Of a stretch of DNA of 64,000 nucleotides, positions 11,943 through 21,880 are shown in pieces. Under the pieces are notes generated by a model. It saw only the letters and a list, made by a program, of their open reading frames with translations. It did not search any database and was not told the DNA's origin. The position numbers were made by a program, and so were the translations under genes. Origin of the DNA: Mycobacterium sp. 1245805.9 (lineage in GTDB: Bacteria > Actinomycetota > Actinomycetes > Mycobacteriales > Mycobacteriaceae); NCBI RefSeq assembly GCF_001672915.1, contig NZ_LZKR01000216.1:23577-87576 (forward strand), given 5' to 3'. How positions within the stretch are numbered: position 1 is the stretch's first letter; the number at the start of each line of letters is the position of its first letter.

Positions 11943-12575
11943 CTAGCCGGCGGTCAAAGACGCCGCCAATCGCCCCGGATCGACGTCGGCGTCGACCACC
12001 AGCCACCGCCCGCCCCAGCCCGCCGCGGCCAGCTCGGCGTAGACCGCGCCGGTGCGCTGCTGCAGCCCGTCGTCGCGTTCGTAGCTGTCGCGGGCGCGGC
12101 CCGGCTCGTGCTCGGCCCGGTGCCGGGCCCGCCGCGCGGCGAGTTCGGCGGGCCGCGCGAGCAGCACCTGCCAGTCCGGCGCGGGCAACCCCAGCCGCCC
12201 GTATTCGAGCCGGTGCACCCAGGCCGCCGCCTCCCCGGCCGCGTCCTGGTGCAGGCGCGCCGCGCTGTAGGCCGCGTTGGAGGCGACGTAGCGATCCAGG
12301 ATCACCACGTCGTGGTCGCGGCCCAGCGCCGCGATCTGCCCGATCGCCCCGGCGCGGTCGAGCGCGAACAGCGTGGCCATCGCGTACACCGACGACGCCA
12401 GGTCGCCGTGCCCGCCGTGCAACGCCTCGGCCGCGATGTCGGCGGTCACCGACTGCCCGTAGCGCGGGAACGCCAGCGTGGCGACCGACTTGCCGGCGGC
12501 CTCGAAGGCCCTGCTCAGCCCGTCGGACAGCGTCCGCTTGCCGGAGCCGTCGACCCCCTCGATCGCGATCAGCAC
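11943..12575 (-). CDS. tmk: Thymidylate kinase
   Basis: 210 aa. The P-loop is EGVDGSGKRTL, the form seen in mycobacterial TMK, and DRYVASNAAYSAAR is the DR(Y/H) substrate motif. It converts dTMP to dTDP in dTTP synthesis. It lies between sahH and mtrA on the minus strand and matches Rv3247c. A 21-bp inverted repeat separates it from sahH, so tmk probably has its own transcript or is read through only weakly. Confidence 0.96.
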   Translation of the reverse strand: MLIAIEGVDGSGKRTLSDGLSRAFEAAGKSVATLAFPRYGQSVTADIAAEALHGGHGDLASSVYAMATLFALDRAGAIGQIAALGRDHDVVILDRYVASNAAYSAARLHQDAAGEAAAWVHRLEYGRLGLPAPDWQVLLARPAELAARRARHRAEHEPGRARDSYERDDGLQQRTGAVYAELAAAGWGGRWLVVDADVDPGRLAASLTAG

Positions 12576-12599
12576 GGCGCGAGCCTATCGCCGGTACGC

Positions 12600-12657
12600 C
12601 GAGCAGACGCAGAATCGCACGCGAGTGGCTTGGGTGGTGCGATTCTGCGTCTGCTCG
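12600..12657 (-). terminator. Perfect 21-bp inverted repeat after sahH
   Basis: Arms 12600-12620 and 12637-12657 are exact reverse complements; the loop is 16 nt. The repeat begins 9 nt after the sahH stop and ends 24 nt before the tmk start. Position and strength suggest a transcription terminator for sahH. The arm core is GCAGACGCAGAATCGCAC. Confidence 0.7.
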
Positions 12658-12666
12658 CGCAGGAGA

Positions 12667-14139
<1,473 letters not shown>

Positions 14140-14197
14140 AGCGTGGTCTTCCTTCTTCGACGTTTGGGGGGCTCGCTCGAGCCAAGCGGTACTTAGC

Positions 14198-14848
14198 TTA
14201 GGTATGTTCTTCCGCCACTGTAGCCGCGACCCCATGGCGCTCCGCGAACGGCGTCATCAGCCGGGCCAGGTCCGCCGCCACGTCGTGATCGGCCTCCGGC
14301 GGCATGGACACGTAGCTCAGCGCCAGCCGCACGATCGCGCGGGCCAGCACCCCCGCGTCCTCGTCGCTGGTCGCCACCCAGCTCTGCGTCAGCGCCGTGG
14401 TCAGCCGCGCCGACGCCCGGTTGATGATGGGCCCGCTGTCGGTGGTGATGATCTGCAGCAGGTCGGGCTTGGCGACGCCGGTCAGCAGCGAGATCACCAG
14501 CGGGTCGGCGGCCGACTCGGCGAAGAAGTTACGGAAGCCCTGCAGGAACGCCTCGTGGATGTCGCCGACGTTGGCGTCGATGGCCGCGTGGACCGCGTCG
14601 ACCAGGCGGTCGGCCAGGCGCAGCGCGTACCCCTGCGCCAGGCCCTGGCGCGAGCCGAATTCGTTGTAGATGGTCTGCCGGCTGATGCCCGCGGCGCGGG
14701 CGACGTCCGACAGCGTGATCGCGGACCAGTCGCGGGCCAGCAGCAGGTCGCGCATCGCGTCCAGCACCGAGTCGCGCAACAGGACGCGTGACGCCTCGGC
14801 ATACGGCATCCGCTTCACAGGCGCGACAGTAGTAGTCGAGGCGTTCAC
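14198..14848 (-). CDS. TetR-family regulator of the alkane operon (AlkX-like)
   Basis: 216 aa from GTG 14848; this GTG overlaps the rubB stop (GTGA). The N-terminal HTH is TLSDVARAAGISRQTIYNEFGSR, the standard TetR layout, followed by an all-helical ligand domain. As the last gene of alkB-rubA-rubB-tetR it is most likely an autoregulator responding to alkanes or their oxidation products, as described for AlkX in related actinobacteria. The palindrome over the alkB promoter (16551-16576) is its likely operator. Positional match to Rv3249c. Confidence 0.9.
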   Translation of the reverse strand: MNASTTTVAPVKRMPYAEASRVLLRDSVLDAMRDLLLARDWSAITLSDVARAAGISRQTIYNEFGSRQGLAQGYALRLADRLVDAVHAAIDANVGDIHEAFLQGFRNFFAESAADPLVISLLTGVAKPDLLQIITTDSGPIINRASARLTTALTQSWVATSDEDAGVLARAIVRLALSYVSMPPEADHDVAADLARLMTPFAERHGVAATVAEEHT

Positions 14849-15027
14849 GGTCTCGCCACTTCCACCATTTCGAAGTCGGATTTCGCGGCGCCGCAGTCCG
14901 GGCAGCTCCAGTCGTCGGGGATGTCGTCCCAGCGGGTGCCGGGCGCGATCCCGTCCTCCGGCCAGCCCAGCGCCTCGTCGTACTCGAAGCCGCACTGGAT
15001 GCAGCGGAACAGCTTGTAGTCGGTCAC
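14845..15027 (-). CDS. rubB: Rubredoxin RubB
   Basis: 60 aa from GTG 15027, which overlaps the rubA stop (GTGA). It has the two rubredoxin knuckles, CIQCGFEYDEALG and CPDCGAAK, whose four Cys bind one iron, plus the conserved GTRWDDIPDDW. It carries electrons from rubredoxin reductase to the AlkB di-iron centre. It resembles the AlkG2-type rubredoxins that can support alkane hydroxylation. Too short for most gene callers but clearly real. Confidence 0.95.
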   Translation of the reverse strand: MTDYKLFRCIQCGFEYDEALGWPEDGIAPGTRWDDIPDDWSCPDCGAAKSDFEMVEVARP

Positions 15028-15197
15028 TGGTTGACTCCTAACGTTTCGAAATCCACCTTCTCGCGCACCGCGCAGTCGGGGCAGCACCAGCCGTCGGGGA
15101 TATCCTCCCACCGCGTGCCCGCGGGAAAGCCTTCCCGCGGAGCGCCTTTCGCCTCGTCATAAACGTAGTCGCAGCCAGGGCAACGGTAGGCGATCAT
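15024..15197 (-). CDS. rubA: Rubredoxin RubA
   Basis: 57 aa from ATG 15197, overlapping the alkB stop (ATGA). Motifs are CPGCDYVYDEAKG and CPDCAVREKVDFETL around GTRWEDIPDGW. The second knuckle is followed by extra charged residues, unlike RubB, so the two rubredoxins may differ in partner or redox role (AlkG1 versus AlkG2 types are known). Single-electron carrier for AlkB. Confidence 0.94.
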   Translation of the reverse strand: MIAYRCPGCDYVYDEAKGAPREGFPAGTRWEDIPDGWCCPDCAVREKVDFETLGVNQ

Positions 15198-16417
15198 GCC
15201 GGCACCCCGTGCTTCGCGAGCAGCTTTCCGCGCAGCCGCGGCGCCACGTTGACCCGGGTGATGTCGCCGTCGTAGTGCGCCAGCACCCGGTGGTCCATCA
15301 CCCGGCGCCACAGCGGCGGGAAGTAGGTCAGCGAGATCATCGACGCGTACCCGCTCGGCAGGTTCGGCGAACCCTCCAGGCTGCGCAGCGTCTGGTAGCG
15401 ACGCGTCGGGTTGGCGTGGTGATCGCTGTGCCGCTGCAGGTGATACAGGAACAGGTTGGTCACCACGTGATCGGAATTCCAGCTGTGCACCGGGGCGCAT
15501 CGTTCGTATCGGCCGTTGGGGCCCTTCTGCCGCAGCAGCCCGTAATGCTCGAGGTAGTTGACCGCCTCCAGCAGGCTGAACCCGAAGACTGCCTGGATGA
15601 TCACGAACGGGATGAGGCCCGGGCCGAAGATCGCGATCAGCGCGCCCCACAACACCACCGACATCAGCCAGGCGTTGAGCACGTCGTTGGACAGGTAGGT
15701 CCGCGGGTCCCACGGGTTCTTGCCGAGCCGGCGCAGCCGCTGCGCCTCCAGCCCCAGCGCCGAACGCAGGCTGCCGAACACGCTGCGCGGCAAGAACTCC
15801 CAGAAGGTCTCGCCGAAGCGCGCCGACGCCGGGTCCTCCGGGGTCGAGACGCGCACGTGGTGGCCGCGGTTGTGCTCGATGTAGAAGTGGCCGTAGCAGG
15901 ACTGCGCCAGGGTGACCTTGGACAGCCAGCGCTCCAGCGAGTCCTTCTTGTGCCCCATCTCGTGGGCCGTGTTGATCCCCACCCCGCCGAGGACCCCGAC
16001 CGACAGCGCCACGCCCAGCTTGCCCGCCCAGCCCAGGCCGCCTTCGAAGCCGAGCCAGCCCAGGTTCGACGCGGTGAACAGGTAGGCGCCCAGGACCACG
16101 CTGAGGTACTGGAACGGGATGTAGACGTAGGTGCAGTAGCGGTAGTACTTGTCGTTCTCCAGCCGTTCCATCACCTCGTCGGGCGGGTTCTGCCCGTCGG
16201 GCCCGAACCGCAGGTCGAGGATCGGCAGCAGCACGTAGAGCAGGATCGGCCCGATCCACAGCGGCACCTGCGCGGCGGCGTGCCAGCCGAGCCGGTTGAG
16301 CGCCCAGATGATCGGCAGCATCACGAACAGCGCCGTCGGGGCGATCAGCCCCATCAGCCACAGGTGGCGCTTCTTGTCCCGCCAGACCGGCGCTTCCTCG
16401 GGCCGCAGTGTGGTCAT
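15194..16417 (-). CDS. alkB: Alkane 1-monooxygenase AlkB
   Basis: 407 aa from ATG 16417, chosen for GAGGAGG 8-9 nt upstream. An integral-membrane non-haem di-iron hydroxylase that oxidises medium-chain n-alkanes to 1-alkanols. The histidine boxes are intact: HEMGHKK, EHNRGHHVR, NYLEHYGLLR and LQRHSDHHANP. About six membrane helices are visible (LWLMGLIAPTALFVMLPII, VPLWIGPILLYVLLP and others). Operon leader; the gene order alkB-rubA-rubB-tetR suits a self-contained substrate-inducible alkane hydroxylase system. Positional match to Rv3252c. Confidence 0.96.
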   Translation of the reverse strand: MTTLRPEEAPVWRDKKRHLWLMGLIAPTALFVMLPIIWALNRLGWHAAAQVPLWIGPILLYVLLPILDLRFGPDGQNPPDEVMERLENDKYYRYCTYVYIPFQYLSVVLGAYLFTASNLGWLGFEGGLGWAGKLGVALSVGVLGGVGINTAHEMGHKKDSLERWLSKVTLAQSCYGHFYIEHNRGHHVRVSTPEDPASARFGETFWEFLPRSVFGSLRSALGLEAQRLRRLGKNPWDPRTYLSNDVLNAWLMSVVLWGALIAIFGPGLIPFVIIQAVFGFSLLEAVNYLEHYGLLRQKGPNGRYERCAPVHSWNSDHVVTNLFLYHLQRHSDHHANPTRRYQTLRSLEGSPNLPSGYASMISLTYFPPLWRRVMDHRVLAHYDGDITRVNVAPRLRGKLLAKHGVPA

Positions 16418-16535
16418 ATGCCAAACCTCCTCGTGTGTCATGGACCACCGCCGAGCCTGAAAATCCGCAGACAAAGTGCGAGTAGAGACCTGCGGGATTA
16501 CAGGCTCGGCGAAACGGGGTCGCATCTCGATTTGG

Positions 16536-16564
16536 ACAATACGACAGTTTGCGTCTTGTGTCTA
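16536..16564 (-). promoter_or_regulatory. Probable alkB promoter
   Basis: On the minus strand TAGACA (16559-16564) and TATTGT (16536-16541) are spaced by 17 bp, a good sigma-A-like pair, about 120 bp before the alkB start. The -35 element lies inside the palindrome 16551-16576, as expected for repression. Confidence 0.5.
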
Positions 16565-16576
16565 GACACAGAACGC
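16551..16576. promoter_or_regulatory. Palindromic operator candidate for the TetR regulator
   Basis: The core TGTGTCTAGACACA (16557-16570) is a perfect 14-bp palindrome. It extends to GCGT (16551-16554) and ACGC (16573-16576) with two mismatched pairs between, giving 26 bp of dyad symmetry. A further CAGTTT/AAACTG pair flanks it at 16545-16550 and 16585-16590. It overlaps the alkB -35 and abuts the stop of the upstream permease gene. Confidence 0.55.
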
Positions 16577-18069
16577 TATTTTGTAAACTGCGCTGCGGGC
16601 ACCTCTCCGTGCTGCCGACGCCCCTGAACCGAGTGCCGGTACCCGTAGCCGGCGTAGATCGCGGTCCCCACCACCAACCAGACGCCGAACCGCACCCAGG
16701 TCAGCGCGCTGAGGTTCAGCATCAGCCACGCGCAGGCGGCGATCGACGCGATGGGCAGCACCGGCACCCACGGCGCCCGGAAGCCCCGCTCCAGGTCGGG
16801 CCGGGTGCGTCGCAGGACCATGACACCCGCCGACACCAGGACGAACGCGAACAGCGTGCCGACGTTGACCATCTCCTCGAGCTTGGTGATCGGGAACACC
16901 GAGGCCGTCGCCGCGATCACGACGGCGACCAGCACCGTGATCCGGACCGGCGTCCCGCGCGCGCCGGTCTTGGCCAGCGACCGCGGCAGCAGCCCGTCGC
17001 GCGCCATCGCGAACAGCACCCGGCACTGCCCGAGCACCAGCACCATCACCACGGTGGTCAGGCCCGCCAGCGCGCCGACGGCGATGATCTTGCTGGCCCA
17101 GTCGATCCCGTTGGCCGCGAAGGCCGTGGCAAGGTTGGCCGGCTTGTGGCCGGGCGCGGTCTTGAGCTGGGTGTAGGAGACCATGCCGGACAGCACCACC
17201 GACACCGCGACGTAGAGGACGGTCACGATCGCCAGCGACACCAGGATGCCCCTCGGCACGTCGCGCTGCGGCTTCTTGGTTTCCTCGGCCATGGTGGCCA
17301 CGATGTCGAACCCGATGAACGCGAAGAACACGATCGATGCCCCGGCCAGCACGCCGTACAGGCCGTAGTGGCTGCTGTGCGCCCCGGTCAGCAGCGACAG
17401 CACCGACTGGTTGACGCCCGACGCCTCGTGCCCGGCCTCCGGCTTCGGGATGAACGGCGAATAGTTGGAACCCTTGATGTAGAAGACCCCGACCAGCACG
17501 ACGAAAATCACCACCGACACCTTGATGCCGGTGATCACGGCGGAGAACCGGGAGGACAGTTTGGTGCCCAGGCCGACCAGGGTCGCGACCACGGCGACGA
17601 TCAGCAGCGCGCCCCAGTCGAGGTTGACCGACCCGAGTTGCACTGTGCCACCGGCGAATCCGAACACGTTACCCAGGTAGCTCGACCACCCCTTGGATAC
17701 GACGGCGGCCCCGATTGCCAACTCCAGCACCAGGTTCCAGCCGATGATCCAGGCCAGGAACTCACCGAAGGTGGCGTAGGAGAAGGTGTAGGCGCTGCCC
17801 GCCACCGGCAGCGTCGAGGCGAATTCGGCGTAGCACAGCGCCGCCAGCGCGCAGGTGACCGCGGCGATCACGAACGAGATCCAGATGGCCGGCCCGGTGA
17901 TGTCGCCGGTGGTCGACGCGGTGACCGTGAAGATGCCGGCGCCGATCACCACCGCGACGCCGAACACGACCAGGTCCCACCAGGTCAACTCCTTGCGCAG
18001 CCGGGTCTCCGGCTCGTCGGTGTCGGCGATCGATTGCTCGACCGATTTCGTGCGCCATCGATTTGCCAT
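16576..18069 (-). CDS. APC-family cationic amino-acid permease
   Basis: 497 aa from ATG 18069 (MANRWRTKSVEQSIADTDEPETRLRKEL), with AGAAGGCGG upstream. Twelve or more membrane helices follow, starting with LTWWDLVVFGVAVVIGAGIFTV, the consensus first helix of the APC superfamily (GxGIF). The long N-terminal cytoplasmic stretch and the sequence resemble the CAT (YfnA-like) group of basic amino-acid transporters. The substrate cannot be fixed. Divergent from the FAD gene at 18164 across 94 bp. Positional match to Rv3253c. Confidence 0.92.
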   Translation of the reverse strand: MANRWRTKSVEQSIADTDEPETRLRKELTWWDLVVFGVAVVIGAGIFTVTASTTGDITGPAIWISFVIAAVTCALAALCYAEFASTLPVAGSAYTFSYATFGEFLAWIIGWNLVLELAIGAAVVSKGWSSYLGNVFGFAGGTVQLGSVNLDWGALLIVAVVATLVGLGTKLSSRFSAVITGIKVSVVIFVVLVGVFYIKGSNYSPFIPKPEAGHEASGVNQSVLSLLTGAHSSHYGLYGVLAGASIVFFAFIGFDIVATMAEETKKPQRDVPRGILVSLAIVTVLYVAVSVVLSGMVSYTQLKTAPGHKPANLATAFAANGIDWASKIIAVGALAGLTTVVMVLVLGQCRVLFAMARDGLLPRSLAKTGARGTPVRITVLVAVVIAATASVFPITKLEEMVNVGTLFAFVLVSAGVMVLRRTRPDLERGFRAPWVPVLPIASIAACAWLMLNLSALTWVRFGVWLVVGTAIYAGYGYRHSVQGRRQHGEVPAAQFTK

Positions 18070-18163
18070 TCGTCCGCCTTCTGGGCTTGCTGGGGGCCCG
18101 GCTGGGGCCCTTGGACCGCACAGTACTGGGTAGTCTGCGGGCATATCGGAGAGCGGGGGAAAC

Positions 18164-19552
18164 ATGCGGGACCATGCCGTGGTCATCGGGGGAAGCATCG
18201 CCGGTCTGTGCGCCGCGCGGGTGCTGTCGGACTTCTACGCGCGGGTCAGCGTGTACGAGCGCGACGAGCTGCCGAGCGCGCCGGCGCACCGCGCGACGGT
18301 CCCCCAGGACCGGCACCTGCACATGCTGATGGCCCGCGGCGCGGCGGAGTTCGAGAGCCTGTTCCCCGGCCTGCTCGACGACATGGTCGACGCGGGCGTG
18401 CCGATGCTGGAGAACCGGCCGGACTGCATTCACCTGGGCGCCGCGGGCCACGTGCTGGGGACCGGGCACACGCTGCGCGACGAGTTCACCGCCTACGTGC
18501 CCAGCCGCCCGCACCTGGAATGGCAGCTGCGCCGGCGCGTGCGGGAGATCGAGAACGTCGAGATCATTCGCCGCTCGGTCGCCGAGCCGCGGTTCGACCC
18601 CGCCCGCCAGCGGGTGACCGGCGTGCTGCTCGACCCGCAGGGGGACGCGGAGCCGGAGTTCGTGCCGGCCGACCTCGTCGTCGACGCCGCCGGCCGGGGC
18701 ACCCGCCTCCCGGTGTGGTTGGAGCAGTGGGGATTCGAGCGCCCGGTGGAGGCCACCATCGACATCGGCATCAACTACGCCACCCAGCAGTTCCGGATGC
18801 CGGAGGGCCTGATCGCCGAGAAGGTGGTGGTGGCCGGCGCGTCCCACGACGAGTCGCTCGGGCTGGGCATGCTGCACTACGAGAACCGGGTCTGGGTGCT
18901 GACCACCTTCGGGGTGGCGGGCGCAAAGCCGCCGGCGACGTTCCCTGAGATGCTGGCGCTGGCCGACAAGCTGCTGCCCGCGCACTTCAATTCCGCTCTG
19001 GCGCGGGCCGAACCGGTCGGCGAGCCGGCGTATCACGCGTTTCCGGCCAGCCGGTGGCGCCGCTACCACAAGCTGGACCGCTTCCCCGCCGGCATCGTGC
19101 CGCTCGGTGACGCCGTCGCCAGCTTCAACCCGACCTTCGGGCAGGGCATGACGATGACGGTGCTGCAGGCCGGTCACCTGCGCCGGGCGCTGGCTTCGAA
19201 TGACCTTGCCCGCGAACTGAATCGGGCCACCGCCAAGACGACCTACCCGGTGTGGATGATGAACGCGATCGGCGACATCACCTTCCACCACGCCCGGGCC
19301 AAGGGGCGGGTGCCGTGGTGGTGGCGGCCGTCCGGCGCGCTGTTCGACCAGTTCCTCGGGGCCGCCGAGACGGAACCCGTTCTGGCCGAATGGTTTTTGC
19401 GCCGGTTCTCGCTGCTCGACAGCCTGTACATGGTCCCGCCGCCGCGGATCGTCGGCCGCGCGATGGCGCACAACATGCGGCTGTGGCTGCGCGAGCGCCG
19501 GGAAGCCGCCCGAGACCGGCGGCGCCCGCTTACAGCCCTACGGTCGCCCTGA
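18164..19552 (+). CDS. FAD-dependent oxidoreductase/monooxygenase-like protein
   Basis: 462 aa. The N-terminus HAVVIGGSIAGLCAARVLSDFY is a Rossmann FAD site (GGSIAG, a variant of GxGxxG). VDAAGRGTRLPVWLEQWG and the second FAD motif GDAVASFNPTFGQGMT match the flavin monooxygenase/halogenase-type group. No membrane helix. The substrate is unknown; the H37Rv counterpart is Rv3254. Its 3' end overlaps the 3' end of manA on the other strand by 23 nt. Confidence 0.88.
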   Translation: MRDHAVVIGGSIAGLCAARVLSDFYARVSVYERDELPSAPAHRATVPQDRHLHMLMARGAAEFESLFPGLLDDMVDAGVPMLENRPDCIHLGAAGHVLGTGHTLRDEFTAYVPSRPHLEWQLRRRVREIENVEIIRRSVAEPRFDPARQRVTGVLLDPQGDAEPEFVPADLVVDAAGRGTRLPVWLEQWGFERPVEATIDIGINYATQQFRMPEGLIAEKVVVAGASHDESLGLGMLHYENRVWVLTTFGVAGAKPPATFPEMLALADKLLPAHFNSALARAEPVGEPAYHAFPASRWRRYHKLDRFPAGIVPLGDAVASFNPTFGQGMTMTVLQAGHLRRALASNDLARELNRATAKTTYPVWMMNAIGDITFHHARAKGRVPWWWRPSGALFDQFLGAAETEPVLAEWFLRRFSLLDSLYMVPPPRIVGRAMAHNMRLWLRERREAARDRRRPLTALRSP

Positions 19553-20756
19553 ACAGTTTGGAGGGCTCGCGCGCGACGAGGCGGATCGGTCCGTCGTCGG
19601 CCGCCACCCAGGCCGCCATTCCCCGTTCCAGCGTGAGCGATCCGGACTTGGCGTGCACCGTCGTGCAGCCCTGGGTGCCCAACAGGATCTGCGGGCCCTC
19701 GTGGGCGCAGCCCGCGTCGACCTCGTGGCCGAGGTACTCGCCGTCGAGCTCCAGCAGCGCGACCGCGAACTCGTCGGTCGGCGTCTGGTAGATCTGGCCG
19801 AACCCCTCGCGGCGGATGGGCGGGCGCAGCTGCGCCTCGGTGGTGGGCGTGAAGTCCAGCACCCGCAGCAGCTCGGGCACGTCGACGTGCTTGGGGGTGA
19901 GCCCGCCGCGTAACACGTTGTCGGAGTTGGCCATCACCTCGACGGCGAAGCCGCGCAGGTAGGTGTGCAGGTTGCCGGCCGACACGAAGATGGCCTCGCC
20001 CGGGGCCAGGGTAATGCGGTTGAGCAACAGCGCCGCCAGCACGCCGGCGTCACCGGGATAGCGTTCGCCCAGTTCCAACACCGTCTTGGCCTCGGCCACG
20101 AATTCCGTTGCCCCGGAACTGACGTACTGGATCGCGCCGTCCAGCACGGCGGGCACCAGCACGTCGATGTCCGGCTGGGGAGCGGTGATCCAGGTGGTGA
20201 ACAGCGCGCGCAGGCCGTCGGCGTCGGACTGGTCGTTCAGCAGGTCGATGTAGGGATCGAGGTCGGAGACGTTCAGCGCGCGGAGCAGCTCCACGGTGCG
20301 CGACGCCTGGCGGAACCCGGCCAGCGCCTCGAACGACTGCAGCGCCACCAACAACTCCGGCTTGTGGGAGGTGTCGCGGTAGTTGCGCACCGGCGAGTTG
20401 ACCGGGATGCCCAGGCGCTCCTCACGCAGGTAACCCTCGACCGCCTGCTCGGCGCTCGGGTGGGCCTGCAGCGACAGCGGCTCGTCGGCGGCCAGCACCT
20501 TGACCAGGAACGGCAGCACGTCCCCGAAGCGCGCGCGCGGCCCCGGGCCGAGCTGTCCCTCCGGGTCGGCGACGACGGCCTCGAGCAACGACACCTCGCC
20601 CTTATCGGTCTCCAGCCAGGCCGGGTCGCCCGGGTGCGCCCCGAACCACAGCTCGGCCTCCGGATGAGCCGCCGGAACCGCCCGCCCGGTGAATTCCGCC
20701 AGGGCGGTGCGCGATCCCCAGGCGTACGTCCGTAAGGCCCCGCGAAGCAGTTCCAC
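19530..20756 (-). CDS. manA: Mannose-6-phosphate isomerase
   Basis: 408 aa from GTG 20756 (V/M-ELLRGALRTYAWGSR), exactly the M. tuberculosis length; the longer open frame upstream lies over the neighbouring gene. Type I phosphomannose isomerase: zinc ligands in LSLQAHPSAEQA and YRDTSHKPELL, plus PAGNLHTYLRGFAVEVMANSDNVLRGGLTPKHVD, which is the family signature. It interconverts fructose-6-P and mannose-6-P and so feeds GDP-mannose, PIM, LM and LAM synthesis. It starts 8 bp after the previous gene: pmmA-SIS-manA operon. Confidence 0.97.
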   Translation of the reverse strand: MELLRGALRTYAWGSRTALAEFTGRAVPAAHPEAELWFGAHPGDPAWLETDKGEVSLLEAVVADPEGQLGPGPRARFGDVLPFLVKVLAADEPLSLQAHPSAEQAVEGYLREERLGIPVNSPVRNYRDTSHKPELLVALQSFEALAGFRQASRTVELLRALNVSDLDPYIDLLNDQSDADGLRALFTTWITAPQPDIDVLVPAVLDGAIQYVSSGATEFVAEAKTVLELGERYPGDAGVLAALLLNRITLAPGEAIFVSAGNLHTYLRGFAVEVMANSDNVLRGGLTPKHVDVPELLRVLDFTPTTEAQLRPPIRREGFGQIYQTPTDEFAVALLELDGEYLGHEVDAGCAHEGPQILLGTQGCTTVHAKSGSLTLERGMAAWVAADDGPIRLVAREPSKLFRATVGL

Positions 20757-20764
20757 TTCTCTAT

Positions 20765-21880
20765 TTATCCCCGCACCAGTCGCATGTAAACCGCGGCCAT
20801 CTCCAGCCGAACGGCCAATACTGCCAGTTGCTGCTCGGCACTGATGGCGCCCCCCAACGCCGGCGCAACCGTGGAGCCGGCCGAGCCGCCGGGCCCGTCC
20901 GGCACGTCTTCCGCGGCGAGCAGGTAGACGTTTTCCAGCCCGGCGGTCCGGGCGGCCACCACCGTCTGCTCGTCGCGCAGCGTCAGGGCCAGCACCCGAA
21001 GCCGGTCCGGCCGCGGCCCATCGATCTCCTCGTCGTGGAACAGGTCCTCGACCGACGACGCGGCGCCGCCGGAGCCGTCGGGGCCATCCGCCGCCGCGCG
21101 CAGCGCCGCCACCACATCGGCCAGCCCGGTCGCGGCGACGACCTCGTGGGCGAGCCGCAGCAGCACCGAGCTGCCGTGCCGGGCCAGCGCCAGCGTCGCG
21201 GCGCAGTCGCCGGCCAGCGCCGCCCGGCGACCGGCCAGCCGCTCGGCGATGTGCTTGGCCGGGTTGGTGAACAGCTCGCGGCCGGCGCTGTTGCGCAGCG
21301 CCTCGGCGTCCAACGCGTCGGCGAGCGCGCCCAGCTCGACACCGGGTCGCGGGTCGACGGCTTGCAGCACGGCCAGGCCCACGGCCAGGTACCGGCACAG
21401 GCCGAATTCGGCGGGAACCCGGACCCGCGGCTCGAGCACCGCGGCCCGTCCGGCCGTCGAGTCGCGCAGCGGACCCTCGTAGGGCGCGGCGACGACGACC
21501 CGCGCGCCGCGGCGCACCCCGGTCGCGGCGGCGCTCACCAGCGCGGGGTCGCCGGGGTCGTCGCCGGCGACGATCAGCACGTCCAGAGGGCCGACCCAGG
21601 GCGGCGCCTCGCCGACGACCGTGATCGGTTGGGAGGCCGCCCCGCCCAGCGTCGCGACCAGCAGCGCCCCGGCGGTCTCGGCGGTCCCGCGCCCGGCCAC
21701 CCAGATCACGCTGCGCGCGCGGTCGTCGGTGCGCAGCGTGTCCAGCGCGCCTTCGTCGGCGGCGGCGCCGATCGCGCGCACCTGCGCGCCCGACGACGAC
21801 GCCGCCCGCAGCAGGCCCTGCCGGTCGGCTTCCAGCAGGCCGTCGGTGTCCTCCAGGTCGATCGCCTGGGTGGTGCTCAC
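20765..21880 (-). CDS. SIS-domain, TobH-like phosphosugar protein
   Basis: 371 aa from GTG 21880, overlapping the pmmA stop (GTGA). SIS-like features: the segment ARSVIWVAGRGTAETAGALLVATLGG, then VAGDDPGDPALVSAAATGVRRGARVVVAAP, resembling the bifunctional phosphoglucose/phosphomannose isomerase fold; C-terminal ELFTNPAKHIAERLAGR. This protein is conserved between manB/pmmA and manA across actinobacteria (TobH-like) and probably works on hexose phosphates, but catalysis is unproven. Counterpart of Rv3256c. Confidence 0.88.
   Translation of the reverse strand: MSTTQAIDLEDTDGLLEADRQGLLRAASSSGAQVRAIGAAADEGALDTLRTDDRARSVIWVAGRGTAETAGALLVATLGGAASQPITVVGEAPPWVGPLDVLIVAGDDPGDPALVSAAATGVRRGARVVVAAPYEGPLRDSTAGRAAVLEPRVRVPAEFGLCRYLAVGLAVLQAVDPRPGVELGALADALDAEALRNSAGRELFTNPAKHIAERLAGRRAALAGDCAATLALARHGSSVLLRLAHEVVAATGLADVVAALRAAADGPDGSGGAASSVEDLFHDEEIDGPRPDRLRVLALTLRDEQTVVAARTAGLENVYLLAAEDVPDGPGGSAGSTVAPALGGAISAEQQLAVLAVRLEMAAVYMRLVRG

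Noticed and set aside
14193..14211. TTAGCTTAGG before sahH/tetR as an IdeR box
   Set aside because: Only the left half matches; the right half has no symmetry and sahH or tetR are not expected iron genes.
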